From Bacteroidales bacterium (lineage in GTDB: Bacteria > Bacteroidota > Bacteroidia > Bacteroidales > 4484-276), in contig DASRND010000011.1 of assembly GCA_035647615.1 (NCBI GenBank), positions 25,985-89,984 of the forward strand: a stretch of DNA of 64,000 bases. Direction: 5' to 3'. The notes under the pieces are model-generated. The model ran no database searches, had not been told where the DNA came from, and was given only the letters and a program-made list of their open reading frames with translations. Below, piece after piece: positions 19,664 through 28,543 of this stretch. How positions within the stretch are numbered: the stretch's first letter is position 1; the number at the start of each line of letters is the position of its first letter. The translations under genes and the position numbers were made by a program.

Positions 19664-20731
19664 ATGAAAAATATTTATAGATACATCTTCACAGTCTTTG
19701 TAGGTGCAATGCTGATAATGCCTACTGCAGGCACATTTGCCGGTAATAAAGACCGTTCGGGGCAGTCCGGCGCTTCGGAGTTGCTTATCAACCCATGGGC
19801 AGGTAGCTCGGGATGGGGTGGCGCCAACGTGGCTTGTTCCCGCGGACTGGAAGCCTTGTTTACCAACGTGGCCGGTACTGCTTTTACCAACCGTACCGAA
19901 CTGATTTTCGTCCATACCGACTATCTGAAAGGTGCTGATGTGAACCTGATGACCTTTGGTATCTCTCAGCGAGTAGGCGAATCCGGTGCGATCACTATTG
20001 CCATCATGTCGATGGGTTTTGGCGACATCTCGCGAACCACCATCGCTAATCCCGATCCGACGGATGCCTCCATTGGTACCTACAGCCCGAGTCTGCTGAA
20101 TATCAATATCGCTTATGCCAAAGCGTTTTCTAACAGTATTTATGGCGGTTTCAATATCAAGATCATTTCCGAATCGATTGCCGATATGAGTGCCCAGGGC
20201 GTTGCCATCGATGCAGGTATCCAATACGTTACCGGTGAGAAGGAGAATATCAAATTCGGCATCTCGTTGAAAAACGTTGGGCCTACCATGAAATTCTCGG
20301 GTGACGGACTAACATTCCGCGGTTTTTACACGCCATTCTCAACCACTTCTCCTACTTTCCAGCAGCGTATTTCTGATTTTGAGCTGCCGGCTCAGTTGAT
20401 GATAGGTGGAGCTTATGATTTTTTATTTGGCGAAAGCCGCTTTAGCCTTGCCGCAGCATTTGTTTCCAACTCCTTCACCAAAGACCAGATAACGCTGGGT
20501 GGCGAATTTTCGTTGAGAAACTATCTTGTTCTGCGTGCAGGCTATACCTACGAAGATGGCATAACTAATAAACCCGATCGCACTTCTGTATTTACTGGCC
20601 CCAGCGCCGGTATTTCTGTTCAGATACCACTCAACAAGAAAAAGGGAACCATCTTCGCTGTAGATTATTCTTATCGCGACACCGATCCTTTCAATGGCGT
20701 TCATAGCATTGGAGCACGCGTCAGCTTGTAA
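19664..20731 (+). CDS. PorV/PorQ-family outer membrane barrel protein
   Basis: 355 residues with a signal peptide (1-26). After processing, GASELLINPWAGSSGWGGANVACSRG and GLEALFTNVAGTAF match the N-terminal PorV/PorQ signature, in which a helix-like SS..A.. region precedes a 14-stranded FadL-like barrel. The end SIGARVSL is a typical final strand. PorV shuttles T9SS cargo from the SprA channel to the sortase PorU; paralogues are often paired with specific secreted partners. Because it follows a giant secreted protein with a T9SS-like tail, this one may be a dedicated partner rather than the general PorV. It is probably co-transcribed with the two genes upstream. Confidence 0.85.
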   Translation: MKNIYRYIFTVFVGAMLIMPTAGTFAGNKDRSGQSGASELLINPWAGSSGWGGANVACSRGLEALFTNVAGTAFTNRTELIFVHTDYLKGADVNLMTFGISQRVGESGAITIAIMSMGFGDISRTTIANPDPTDASIGTYSPSLLNINIAYAKAFSNSIYGGFNIKIISESIADMSAQGVAIDAGIQYVTGEKENIKFGISLKNVGPTMKFSGDGLTFRGFYTPFSTTSPTFQQRISDFELPAQLMIGGAYDFLFGESRFSLAAAFVSNSFTKDQITLGGEFSLRNYLVLRAGYTYEDGITNKPDRTSVFTGPSAGISVQIPLNKKKGTIFAVDYSYRDTDPFNGVHSIGARVSL

Positions 20732-20740
20732 TAAAAGTTC

Positions 20741-20767
20741 TTGCTGAGCGGAAAAGTTTTATATTTG
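20741..20767 (+). promoter_or_regulatory. Promoter for greA
   Basis: TTG at 20741-20743 and TATATTTG at 20760-20767 (16-base spacer) match the Bacteroidota promoter pattern and sit just after the PorV-like stop. Transcription would begin near 20774, placing a terminator-like hairpin inside the greA leader. Confidence 0.6.
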
Positions 20768-20779
20768 CACCCACATTTT

Positions 20780-20811
20780 AAGGCCCTTTTTTCGGAAAGG
20801 GTCTTTTTTAT
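20780..20811 (+). terminator. Intrinsic terminator in the greA leader
   Basis: GGCCCTTT-TTTCGG-AAAGGGTC forms an 8-bp stem with one G-U pair, directly followed by TTTTTTA. It lies downstream of the best promoter (20741-20767) and 33 bases before the greA ATG. It therefore looks like a leader attenuator as well as a possible terminator for the upstream operon. Confidence 0.7.
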
Positions 20812-20844
20812 ATTTTTAATCACCTACAAAACTGCAGTACAAAT

Positions 20845-21318
20845 ATGTCAGGGATAAAATATTATAGCGAGGAGGGACTCCAAAAACTCAAAGCTGATTT
20901 GCATCGTATGATTACCATCGACCGCCCGGACGCATCAAGACAAATAGGCGAAGCACGCGACAAGGGCGACCTTTCCGAAAATGCTGAATATGATGCTGCC
21001 AAAGAAGCACAGGGAATGCTTGAGATGAAAATATCCAAGCTCGAAGATACTCTTCGCAATGCTCGTATCATCGACGAATCGAAGCTCGATACCAGTAAAG
21101 TGTTGATACTTTCGAATGTTACCATCCGCAACCTTAAAAATAATGCAACGATGAAATACTGCATCGTGCCCGAAAGCGAATCCGACGTTAAAAATGGCAA
21201 ATTGAGTGTCAACTCACCCATTGCTAAAGGTTTGCTTGGCAAACGTATTGGCGATATAGCTGAAATAAAAGTTCCTGCTGGGGTTATTAGTTTCGAAGTA
21301 GTAGAGCTTACGAGGTAG
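20845..21318 (+). CDS. greA: Transcription elongation factor GreA
   Basis: 157 residues, the standard GreA length. The N-terminal coiled coil carries the conserved tip acidic residues in SENAEYDAAKEAQ (residues ~50-62), which coordinate Mg at the RNA polymerase active site and stimulate cleavage of backtracked RNA. The C-terminal FKBP-like half includes ISVNSPIAKGLLGK-type sequence (here LSVNSPIAKGLLGKRIGD) and ends EVVEL. It has its own promoter and a leader hairpin, and is followed by a HIT gene 110 bases on. Intact. Confidence 0.97.
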   Translation: MSGIKYYSEEGLQKLKADLHRMITIDRPDASRQIGEARDKGDLSENAEYDAAKEAQGMLEMKISKLEDTLRNARIIDESKLDTSKVLILSNVTIRNLKNNATMKYCIVPESESDVKNGKLSVNSPIAKGLLGKRIGDIAEIKVPAGVISFEVVELTR

Positions 21319-21365
21319 AAGCCATTGGGCCTAAAAAAGAATATTGCCAGGCGGTTGTAAAACGT

Positions 21366-21397
21366 TTGGCAATTTTTTTTTGATTTTGTTACCTTTG
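21366..21397 (+). promoter_or_regulatory. Promoter for the HIT gene
   Basis: TTG at 21366-21368 and TACCTTTG at 21390-21397 (21-base spacer) lie 31 bases upstream of the ATG at 21428. Pattern-based. Confidence 0.5.
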
Positions 21398-21427
21398 CTC
21401 GTCTTAATCATCATTAAAAAATTTATT

Positions 21428-21820
21428 ATGAGCACAATTTTTACTAAAATTATCAACGGCGATATTCCGTCGTACAAGATTGTCGAAGACGAAAACTACT
21501 TCGCCTTTCTTGACATAAATCCGCTGGCCAAAGGCCATACGCTCGTCATCCCCAAAAAGGAAATTGACTATATTTTTAATATCGATGATGAATTGTTGGG
21601 TGGTATGATGGTGTTTGCCAAAAAAGTAGCTCGCGCTGTGGAGCAGGTGGTTCCTTGCAAGCGCATGGGAATTACCGTATTGGGGCTGGAAGTGTCCCAT
21701 GCCCACATTCATCTGGTGCCTATCAACAGCATTTTTGATATCGATTTTAGTAAAGAAAAGCTAAAGTTGACGCCAGATGAATTTGAAAAACTTGCCGCCG
21801 ACATTCGAATTCATTTGTAG
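21428..21820 (+). CDS. HIT-family nucleotide hydrolase/transferase
   Basis: 130 residues from ATG 21428; the frame is open further upstream, but that part is hydrophobic and overlaps the promoter, so this start is preferred. It begins MSTIFTKIINGDIPSYKIVED, the classic HIT/HINT opening, with LDINPLAKGHTLVIPKK in the middle. The HIT triad is SHAHIHLVP, His-x-His-x-His followed by hydrophobic residues. Such proteins hydrolyse AMP-lysine, AMP-NH2 or other nucleoside phosphoramidates in the cytosol. Next to greA, as in several Bacteroidota genomes. Complete. Confidence 0.95.
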   Translation: MSTIFTKIINGDIPSYKIVEDENYFAFLDINPLAKGHTLVIPKKEIDYIFNIDDELLGGMMVFAKKVARAVEQVVPCKRMGITVLGLEVSHAHIHLVPINSIFDIDFSKEKLKLTPDEFEKLAADIRIHL

Positions 21821-21899
21821 TGGGAGTTTTGATTTATTGAATTTTGAAATTGGAATTTATTTGGGATTTGTTTTATTGGGATTTGAAATTTAGCCATTT

Positions 21900-23504
21900 A
21901 TGCGAAAAAAATTTGATTTTTTGGTTGTAGGATCTGGCATTGCCGGATTGAGTTATGCCCTAAAGGTTGCACAACATGGGAAAGTATGCATCATCACCAA
22001 ATCAGGAGCAGCCGACACTGCAACGCGCTACGCGCAGGGAGGGATTGCTGCGGTTACCTACACGCCCGACTCGTACGAAAAGCATATACAGGACACTCTG
22101 ATAGCCGGCGATGGTTTGAACGACGAAAATATTGTTCGCATCACCATCACCGAAAGCAGCGAGCGCATCAAAGAACTGATAGAGTGGGGGACGCGTTTTG
22201 ATAAAACCAATACCGGGCAGTTTGATTTGGGGCGCGAAGGTGGCCACAGCGAGAAACGTGTTTTGCATCACAAAGACAGCACCGGCCTGGAAATACAAAA
22301 GGTACTCCTGCAACAGGCACGCAGCAATCCAAACATCGAAATTTACGAGGATTATTTCACCATCGACATCATCACCCAGCACCACCTGGACGAGGAGGTA
22401 ACCCGCCGCCGCAGCGACATCGCCTGTTTTGGCGCTTATGTTTTGGATGTTAAAAACAATGAGATTCATACGTTCCTGGCCAAAACTATCATGTTGGCTA
22501 CCGGCGGAGCCGGCAATGCTTACGCCACCACTACCAATCCGCGTGTTTCTACCGGTGACGGCGTGGCTATGGTTTATCGTGCCAAGGGGATAATTGAAAA
22601 TATGGAGTTTATTCAGTTTCACCCTACCGCCCTTTACAATCCAAAGGAGTCGCCTTCATTTTTGATAACGGAAGCCTTGCGTGGTTTTGGCGCTGTGCTT
22701 AAAAATGGTGCAGGCGAAGAGTTTATGAAGAAATATGATGCCCGTGGTTCGCTGGCTCCACGTGACATTGTGGCGCGTGCGATCGACAATGAGATGAAAC
22801 TCTCGGGCGACGACTTTCTGTACCTCGACTCACGTCACCTCAACAAAAATGAGCTTATCAATCATTTCCCGACTATTTATGCCAAATGCCTGACCATCGG
22901 CATCGACATCTCCCGCGACCTGATTCCGGTGGTTCCGGCTGCACACTATACCTGTGGCGGCATCAAAACTGACGAATTCGGGCGCAGCTCCATCGACCGG
23001 CTTTACGCCAGTGGAGAATGCGCTTCTACTGGTTTGCACGGTGCCAACAGGCTGGCCTCAAACTCACTGCTCGAGTCGCTGGTATTTTCACATCGCGCAA
23101 GCGTGGATGCTGTCTCGCGTATCAACAGCATAGAATTTTGCGACGATATCCCCGACTGGAATGCAGAAGGTACGGTGCTCAACGAAGAGATGATTCTTAT
23201 TACCCAAAGTCTGAAAGACTTGCAGGCAATCATGAGCAGCTATGTCGGCATAGTGCGCAGTAATCTGCGCCTCAAGCGTGCCTTCGACCGGCTGGAGATT
23301 ATTTATCGCGAGACAGAAGATTTGTATGAAAAATCGGTTCTTACCGTAAAAATTTGTGAGCTGCGAAACCTGATTAATATAGCCTATCTGATTATAAAAA
23401 TGGCCATGCAGCGCAAAGAGAGCCGTGGATTACATTATTCGCTCGACTATCCGCGTAAGCATCCCTTGGATGCGGGGTCAAACATAAATCGTCACGATGA
23501 ATAG
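21900..23504 (+). CDS. nadB: L-aspartate oxidase
   Basis: 534 residues. Oxidises L-aspartate to iminoaspartate for NAD synthesis together with quinolinate synthase NadA; FAD-dependent and cytosolic. The FAD dinucleotide motif is [15 protein letters not shown] (residues 6-20), then [62 protein letters not shown] and AAHYTCGGI, which are conserved in NadB and distinguish it from succinate dehydrogenase. A helical C-terminal domain follows. nadA and nadC are not adjacent. The stop overlaps the next start by 8 bases, indicating coupling to the TPR-like gene. Confidence 0.96.
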   Translation: MRKKFDFLVVGSGIAGLSYALKVAQHGKVCIITKSGAADTATRYAQGGIAAVTYTPDSYEKHIQDTLIAGDGLNDENIVRITITESSERIKELIEWGTRFDKTNTGQFDLGREGGHSEKRVLHHKDSTGLEIQKVLLQQARSNPNIEIYEDYFTIDIITQHHLDEEVTRRRSDIACFGAYVLDVKNNEIHTFLAKTIMLATGGAGNAYATTTNPRVSTGDGVAMVYRAKGIIENMEFIQFHPTALYNPKESPSFLITEALRGFGAVLKNGAGEEFMKKYDARGSLAPRDIVARAIDNEMKLSGDDFLYLDSRHLNKNELINHFPTIYAKCLTIGIDISRDLIPVVPAAHYTCGGIKTDEFGRSSIDRLYASGECASTGLHGANRLASNSLLESLVFSHRASVDAVSRINSIEFCDDIPDWNAEGTVLNEEMILITQSLKDLQAIMSSYVGIVRSNLRLKRAFDRLEIIYRETEDLYEKSVLTVKICELRNLINIAYLIIKMAMQRKESRGLHYSLDYPRKHPLDAGSNINRHDE

Positions 23505-24228
23505 AGAAGAATTTACGCAGGCACTCCGCGACACCTCCACCTTGGGTGACTCAGCTTTGGGATTGGAGGATGTGTTGAAACATTTTCCGTATTGTCAGAG
23601 TTTGCAGATGCTTTACTTTTTGTGGCTGCTGCAGCGCAGCGACGTTCGGTACCACAATCGGTTGCGTATGGCAGCCGCTTATGTTGCCGACCGTGGCGTG
23701 CTCAAAGATCATGTGGAGCGACTTGAGCTGATGCATCAAAAACCGGCTGACGTTGTCGCACATGAGGATTCGACAGGAGAAGATGTGGGTAATCTGCAGC
23801 CAGAGCGCCCGCCGGAGTTGCAATCCCGAATGAAACAGGAAGCGTTTCAGGAAAATTCTGATGGGGAAAAAAGTAATAGAGAGATTCCGGCTGACACAGT
23901 GGCTGACAATACGGCTGAAAAATCTTCAACGATTCCTCCGGGAAAACAGCAGAAGTCGAAAGCCGAGCTTATCGATAAGTTTATCAAAAATGCCCCCAGG
24001 CTGCGTACACGCAGCGATTTCTTCAATCCAAACGATTATGCGAAAGCCAGCGCCATCGACCGTGACGATATCATCAGCGAAACGCTGGCCTTGATTTACC
24101 TGAAACAAGGCAACGATGAGAAGGCTATTAAAATTTATGAGAAATTAATTTTGAAAGTTCCGGAGAAAAGTACTTACTTTGCAGCCCAAATTGAAAAAAT
24201 TAAGAAAAACTCTAATCTAAATAATTGA
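23497..24228 (+). CDS. TPR-like protein coupled to nadB and secG
   Basis: 243 residues, no signal peptide. The N-terminal ~80 residues are helical ([45 protein letters not shown]). The middle (~90-150) is charged and probably disordered. The C-terminus (~160-240) is a short tetratricopeptide-like helical hairpin, [45 protein letters not shown]. It overlaps nadB by 8 bases and precedes secG by 4, so the three form one transcription unit. The conserved secG neighbour suggests an envelope or secretion link, but function is unknown. Confidence 0.8.
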   Translation: MNREEFTQALRDTSTLGDSALGLEDVLKHFPYCQSLQMLYFLWLLQRSDVRYHNRLRMAAAYVADRGVLKDHVERLELMHQKPADVVAHEDSTGEDVGNLQPERPPELQSRMKQEAFQENSDGEKSNREIPADTVADNTAEKSSTIPPGKQQKSKAELIDKFIKNAPRLRTRSDFFNPNDYAKASAIDRDDIISETLALIYLKQGNDEKAIKIYEKLILKVPEKSTYFAAQIEKIKKNSNLNN

Positions 24229-24232
24229 TATT

Positions 24233-24577
24233 ATGGCTTTTTACAACTTTATGACGGTGCTTTTGCTGATTGTTGCCGTGTTGATCGTTTTGGTGGTGTT
24301 GGTACAAAATTCAAAAGGTGGCGGACTGGCCAGCAACTTTGCTGGCTCCAACCAGTACATGGGCGTGCGCAAAACTGCCGACTTTCTCGAAAAAGCTACC
24401 TGGACGCTGGCCATTGCAATGGTGGTGATTGTGCTGGGAACTTCCAAAATTATCCCTAAATACTCGAGGGCTGTCATTGAAACTCAATCGGAAATAAATG
24501 TGAACGCACTACCTGTGCCTACCACACCTTTCAATCCGGCTGCTACCGAGCAAGGTGAACAGCAGGAAAATGACTAG
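24233..24577 (+). CDS. secG: Preprotein translocase subunit SecG
   Basis: 114 residues. Two hydrophobic helices (about 6-27 and 55-76) flank the conserved SecG loop VQNSKGGGLASNFAGSNQYMGV, where the SKGGGL motif is diagnostic. It is an accessory subunit of the inner-membrane SecYEG channel. The C-terminal tail, rich in Pro, Thr and Gln, is common in Bacteroidota SecG. It starts 4 bases after the TPR-like gene. Confidence 0.94.
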   Translation: MAFYNFMTVLLLIVAVLIVLVVLVQNSKGGGLASNFAGSNQYMGVRKTADFLEKATWTLAIAMVVIVLGTSKIIPKYSRAVIETQSEINVNALPVPTTPFNPAATEQGEQQEND

Positions 24578-24605
24578 TTGCTCATTTACATAACACACAT
24601 TTTTT

Positions 24606-24643
24606 AAAATGTCAGGTTGTCACCAAACAGTCTGACATTTTTT
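24606..24643 (+). terminator. Terminator after secG
   Basis: AAAATGTCAG and CTGACATTTT form a 10-bp perfect stem around a 15-base loop, ending in a T run. It lies 28 bases after the secG stop and separates that unit from groESL. Confidence 0.75.
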
Positions 24644-24882
24644 ATTTCATCACAATTTTATCTTCTGTTTCTGATTGGAGCGGGTGTTATAATTTCGCTA
24701 TGGAGGATGGAATCGTGTGAAATTTGTCCTGCTTTGTCAGATAACCTGACAAGATGAACAGGAAAGCCCGCAGAACACGACCAAAAATGCTTTGGCATAA
24801 AATCTGATTTAGGCCGGCATCATTTGAAAATTTACCAAAGAAATATTTCAATTAACATCACATTAAAAATACTTTGAAGATT
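24644..24882. promoter_or_regulatory. groESL upstream region with TTGTCAG...CTGACAA inverted repeat
   Basis: This stretch holds no gene. At 24734-24752 it contains TTGTCAG-ATAAC-CTGACAA, a 7-bp perfect inverted repeat with a 5-base centre, about 130 bases before groES. Its half sites resemble the arms of the secG terminator just upstream (GTCAG/CTGAC). No CIRCE element (TTAGCACTC-N9-GAGTGCTAA) is present and no clean TAnnTTTG promoter is seen, so heat-shock control, if any, uses another site. Confidence 0.35.
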
Positions 24883-25161
24883 ATGGGAAAACTTAACATC
24901 AAACCATTAGCCGACAGAGTGCTCATTGAGCCCTCCTTAGCCGAAGAAAAAACAGCAGGCGGCCTGATCATTCCTGACACTGCCAAAGAAAAGCCACAGC
25001 GTGGTACCGTTCAAGCGGTAGGACCCGGAAAAAAAGATGAACCAATGACCGTGAAAGTAGGCGACGTAGTGCTGTATGGAAAATACGCCGGTACCGAAAT
25101 CACAATCAATAACACCAACTACCTCATCATGCGCGAGTCGGATGTGGTGGCTATTGTGTAA
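24883..25161 (+). CDS. groES: Co-chaperonin GroES
   Basis: 92 residues from the ATG at 24883; a TTG nine bases earlier is in frame but adds only MKI. The sequence [17 protein letters not shown] and the mobile loop [23 protein letters not shown] are canonical, as is the roof segment [14 protein letters not shown]. It forms the heptameric lid over GroEL for ATP-dependent folding. Next to groEL with a 47-base gap. Confidence 0.97.
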   Translation: MGKLNIKPLADRVLIEPSLAEEKTAGGLIIPDTAKEKPQRGTVQAVGPGKKDEPMTVKVGDVVLYGKYAGTEITINNTNYLIMRESDVVAIV

Positions 25162-25208
25162 TCAAACGAAATTTCAAAATCATTAAATAATTATAAAACA
25201 AGAAGAAA

Positions 25209-26849
25209 ATGGCAAAAGATATAATTTTTGATCTCAAAGCAAGAGATGGCCTGAAGAAAGGTGTTGACGCACTTTCTAATGCCGTAAAAGTTACCTTGGG
25301 ACCCAAAGGCCGCAACGTGATCATCGACAAAAGCTATGGTGCTCCGAGCATTACCAAAGACGGTGTGACGGTGGCAAAAGAGATTGAACTGAAAGACCCC
25401 ATCGAAAATATGGGCGCTCAGATGGTGAAAGAAGTAGCCAGCAAAACCAACGACATAGCCGGCGACGGAACTACTACAGCTACCGTGCTGGCACAATCAA
25501 TCGTTACCACCGGACTGAAAAACGTGACCGCCGGCGCTAACCCGATGGATCTGAAACGCGGCATCGAAAAAGCTGTTGTGGCAGTTGTCGAACATCTGCG
25601 TAGCCAGTCAAGAGAAGTCGGCGACAGCCTACAAAAAATTGAGCAGGTAGCTGCCATTTCGGCTAACAACGACAACAACGTTGGTAAACTCATTGCTCAG
25701 GCTATGGATAAAGTGAAAAAAGATGGCGTAATTACCGTGGAAGAAGCCAAAGGAATCGAAACGTATGTGGAAGTTGTAGAAGGTATGCAGTTCGACCGCG
25801 GCTTTATCTCACCCTACTTTGTTACCGACACCGAGAAAATGGAAGCCGTTTACGAAACTCCTTACATCCTGATCCACGATAAGAAGATTTCTATCATGAA
25901 GGATCTGCTCCCTATTCTTGAAAAAGTGGCTCAAACCGGACGTCCGCTATTGATCATTGCCGAAGACGTAGAAACCGAAGCACTGGCTACGTTGGTAGTT
26001 AACCGGCTGCGTGGCGGATTGAAAGTGGTTGCTGTAAAAGCTCCCGGCTTTGGCGATCGCCGCAAAGAGATGCTCGAAGACATTGCTATCCTCACCGGTG
26101 GTACTGTAATCAGCGAAGAAAAAGGCTATAAACTCGAAGATGCTACCATCGAATATCTCGGCAATGCCGAAAAGATCACCGTTAATAAAGAGAATACCAC
26201 CATTGTAAGTGGAAAAGGTGAAAAAGAAAATATCAATAGCCGTGTTGCACAAATCAAAAAACAAATAGAAACCACTACCAGCGATTACGACAAAGAGAAG
26301 CTGCAGGAGCGTTTGGCCAAACTGGCTGGTGGCGTAGCTGTGATTTACGTAGGTGCTGCCACTGAAGTGGAGATGAAAAGTAAGAAAGACCTTGTCGAAG
26401 ATGCACTCAACGCAACACGCGCTGCCATCGAAGAAGGTATCATCCCCGGCGGAGGTGTAGCTTATCTGCGCGCCATCGATGCCCTCGACCATATAAAAAC
26501 CGAAAACTTTGACGAAAAAACCGGTGTTGATATCCTGCGCCGCGCGCTGGAAGAACCACTGCGTCAGATCGTAGAAAATGCAGGCATGGAAGGTTCTGTG
26601 GTTGTTAACAAAGTAAAAGAAGGTAAAGATGACTATGGCTATAATGCCCGTACCGAGGTTTACGAAAATCTCCACGATTCAGGTGTAATCGATCCTACCA
26701 AAGTGGCTCGCGTTGCCCTCGAGAATGCTGCTTCTATTGCCGGTATGTTGCTCACCACCGAGTGTGTAATTGCCGACGTAAAAGAAGACAAACCCGACAT
26801 GATGCCTGGCGGAATGCCTCCGGGCGGCGGTATGGGTGGCATGTATTAA
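25209..26849 (+). CDS. groEL: Chaperonin GroEL
   Basis: 546 residues, the standard length. It opens [21 protein letters not shown], with the ATP-site motifs [25 protein letters not shown], the apical [13 protein letters not shown], and [14 protein letters not shown]. The Gly/Met-rich tail [13 protein letters not shown] is typical of GroEL1-type housekeeping chaperonins. It assembles as a double heptameric ring with GroES, encoded 47 bases upstream. A strong terminator follows. Confidence 0.98.
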   Translation: MAKDIIFDLKARDGLKKGVDALSNAVKVTLGPKGRNVIIDKSYGAPSITKDGVTVAKEIELKDPIENMGAQMVKEVASKTNDIAGDGTTTATVLAQSIVTTGLKNVTAGANPMDLKRGIEKAVVAVVEHLRSQSREVGDSLQKIEQVAAISANNDNNVGKLIAQAMDKVKKDGVITVEEAKGIETYVEVVEGMQFDRGFISPYFVTDTEKMEAVYETPYILIHDKKISIMKDLLPILEKVAQTGRPLLIIAEDVETEALATLVVNRLRGGLKVVAVKAPGFGDRRKEMLEDIAILTGGTVISEEKGYKLEDATIEYLGNAEKITVNKENTTIVSGKGEKENINSRVAQIKKQIETTTSDYDKEKLQERLAKLAGGVAVIYVGAATEVEMKSKKDLVEDALNATRAAIEEGIIPGGGVAYLRAIDALDHIKTENFDEKTGVDILRRALEEPLRQIVENAGMEGSVVVNKVKEGKDDYGYNARTEVYENLHDSGVIDPTKVARVALENAASIAGMLLTTECVIADVKEDKPDMMPGGMPPGGGMGGMY

Positions 26850-26871
26850 TAGTTTTGTCACCAAGACTCAT

Positions 26872-26904
26872 AAAAAAAGCTCTCCAATCTGGAGGGCTTT
26901 TTTT
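26872..26904 (+). terminator. Bidirectional terminator after groEL
   Basis: AAAAAAAGC-TCTCC-AATC-TGGAGGGCTTTTTTT forms a GC-rich stem flanked by A and T runs, so it can end both groESL (+) and the convergent DUF3307 unit (-), which finishes at 26939. Confidence 0.85.
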
Positions 26905-26938
26905 ATGTTTTAAAATGCCAGTCGCTGTGGCGAAATGA

Positions 26939-27682
26939 TTATTGCGCTAAGCAAAAAAGGTTTTGTACGGCAATGCCTGTAAAAATAGCGATGATAAAGC
27001 TGATCATGGTTCCCAATAGGATGTACTCGGCGTCTTTTCGGTTTTCAGGATTTCGGATATCGCTAAAACGCAGGATGCTTTTGGCAGCAATCAGAAAGCC
27101 TATGCCCGTAAACTGGTGAATGAGTACAAAAGTGAGGATGAGGATGCGCTCGATCATACCGATCCAGCGGCCGGCATCTGCCAGTCCCTGGTTGTCTGTG
27201 ATCTGTTCTTGCCACGGCGCTGTGATCTTGGCAATGAGAAAACCCGCCGGCCAGATGACAAACACATAACCCAACACTACGGCAAGCACATTTGTATTGG
27301 TAAAATACCCGGCCAGACTCTCCATAATATTCCAGTCAGGCATGGTGTACATGTACCAGGCAGCAGCAATTACGAGCAAATGGATTACCTGATCGGCCAG
27401 GAAATATTTCAGGGAGTTGTCGGTGTAGGATTTCCAAAGATCAGTTGCCAGGTGAGTTACCATCACAAAGGCCGGGATGAGGAACTCGTTGTAGCGACCC
27501 GATAATAGATAAACCATGATTCCGGCGATGGCCGCATGCAGATAAAGTGTGCCAGCACGCCAGTGAAGAGCTTGCCTGGCAACAACCCACGACTTGCGCT
27601 GCAGCATAAAATCAGCCACCAGATGTGCTATCAGGAGCCGCAGCAATAAAGCTATTTGAAGTTCATCCATACCGGTCGTCAT
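26939..27682 (-). CDS. DUF3307 membrane protein
   Basis: About 247 residues. DUF3307 family: the opening LLRLLIAHLVADFMLQRKSWV and the HAAIAGIMVYLL / HLATDLWKSYT / FLADQVIHLLVI segments carry the conserved His and Asp residues of this family. About six to seven hydrophobic helices place it in the inner membrane. ATG starts at 27682 and 27670 are both plausible; a TTG at 27688 is less likely. It is the third gene of a minus-strand run EttA-SatD-DUF3307. SatD and DUF3307 proteins recur together in bacteria, which supports a shared but unknown role. Confidence 0.82.
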   Translation of the reverse strand: MTTGMDELQIALLLRLLIAHLVADFMLQRKSWVVARQALHWRAGTLYLHAAIAGIMVYLLSGRYNEFLIPAFVMVTHLATDLWKSYTDNSLKYFLADQVIHLLVIAAAWYMYTMPDWNIMESLAGYFTNTNVLAVVLGYVFVIWPAGFLIAKITAPWQEQITDNQGLADAGRWIGMIERILILTFVLIHQFTGIGFLIAAKSILRFSDIRNPENRKDAEYILLGTMISFIIAIFTGIAVQNLFCLAQ

Positions 27683-27816
27683 GAGCAATAGTTTTTAGGT
27701 GTATTTCTTCTGTTTCCACATTTCTGGGCTAAAGCCCACTCTGTTTTTACACAGCATTATTAGTGTTCTGGCATTAAAAAGATCCATAAAAATAATCCTG
27801 CAGGAATGTAAAAGGT

Positions 27817-27869
27817 AATTATAACCCCACAGGGTTATAAATGCCAATTATAACCCCACAGGGTTATAA
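27817..27869. repeat. Two palindromic TTATAACCCCACAGGGTTATAA copies
   Basis: AATTATAACCCCACAGGGTTATAA occurs at 27817-27840 and again at 27846-27869, a 29-base period. Each copy is itself an inverted repeat (TTATAACCC...GGGTTATAA). They lie between SatD and DUF3307, just past the SatD stop, and could form hairpins in the mRNA. Confidence 0.8.
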
Positions 27870-27874
27870 CACAT

Positions 27875-28543
27875 TCAGATTTTTTGCATGAGTTCGTCGT
27901 ATCGGTTGAGTGCAAGTTCGAAAGCATAAAGGTTGGCAGATAATAATCTTTTGCCAATAGCAGGCTGTGAAATATCAAAGGCTTCCGCCATTTCCTGTTG
28001 TGTTTTTCCTTTCAAAAATTCGATAATTGCCATTGCCTGTTCGGCCGACCATTTGGTGACGATTGCGTCGAGCAGAGCACATTCCACATTGAGTTCTTTG
28101 TTAATCTCATCATTGGGCGTCCTGACGAAAAGCATGCGATTGTTTTGCATCATCCGGTCGAGCTGGAGGCCGGAGTTTCTGTACGCTTCGCCGTCACCTT
28201 CGCCTCCGGTTGCATCGGGCATCAATATAATGGAGCCAATGCCGATGGCAATGCGCGCATCGATGGTGTTGCTCAGAGTAGTTTTGATACTGCTGCGCAA
28301 AGCTGCCCGTATGATGATGGCTGCTTTAAGCGCTTCTGTCGGCTGTTGTAATACGCCCTGGAAGCCGTCGCCCCGATGAATTTCGAAAGGAAAAGCCATC
28401 ACCTCGTTACCCAAAATCTGAGCAGGGACAGCCAGCGCATTTTTTAAATAGCCAAGTAGCTGGCGTCGCTCTTCGCCTGTGAAGCGCGACGAATCGACGA
28501 TGTCGCCCGTGATGACGGCATATGTTTTTGTTGTGGATGGCAT
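27875..28543 (-). CDS. SatD family protein
   Basis: 222 residues. The N-terminus TYAVITGDIVDSSRF and the later FPFEIHRGDGFQGVL, RAALRSS and ARIAIGIGSI match the SatD family, a nucleotide-cyclase-like fold named after an acid-tolerance locus of Streptococcus mutans. The C-terminal ~50 residues (EFLKGKTQQEMAEAFDISQPAIGKRL) are a helix-turn-helix. The protein may therefore sense a ligand and bind DNA. Its ATG overlaps the EttA stop (TGATG), so translation is coupled to EttA. Confidence 0.85.
   Translation of the reverse strand: MPSTTKTYAVITGDIVDSSRFTGEERRQLLGYLKNALAVPAQILGNEVMAFPFEIHRGDGFQGVLQQPTEALKAAIIIRAALRSSIKTTLSNTIDARIAIGIGSIILMPDATGGEGDGEAYRNSGLQLDRMMQNNRMLFVRTPNDEINKELNVECALLDAIVTKWSAEQAMAIIEFLKGKTQQEMAEAFDISQPAIGKRLLSANLYAFELALNRYDELMQKI

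Noticed and set aside
11479..20731. SusC/SusD-type polysaccharide utilisation locus
   Set aside because: No SusD-like lipoprotein or glycoside hydrolase is present; the partners are a giant secreted protein and a PorV-like barrel.
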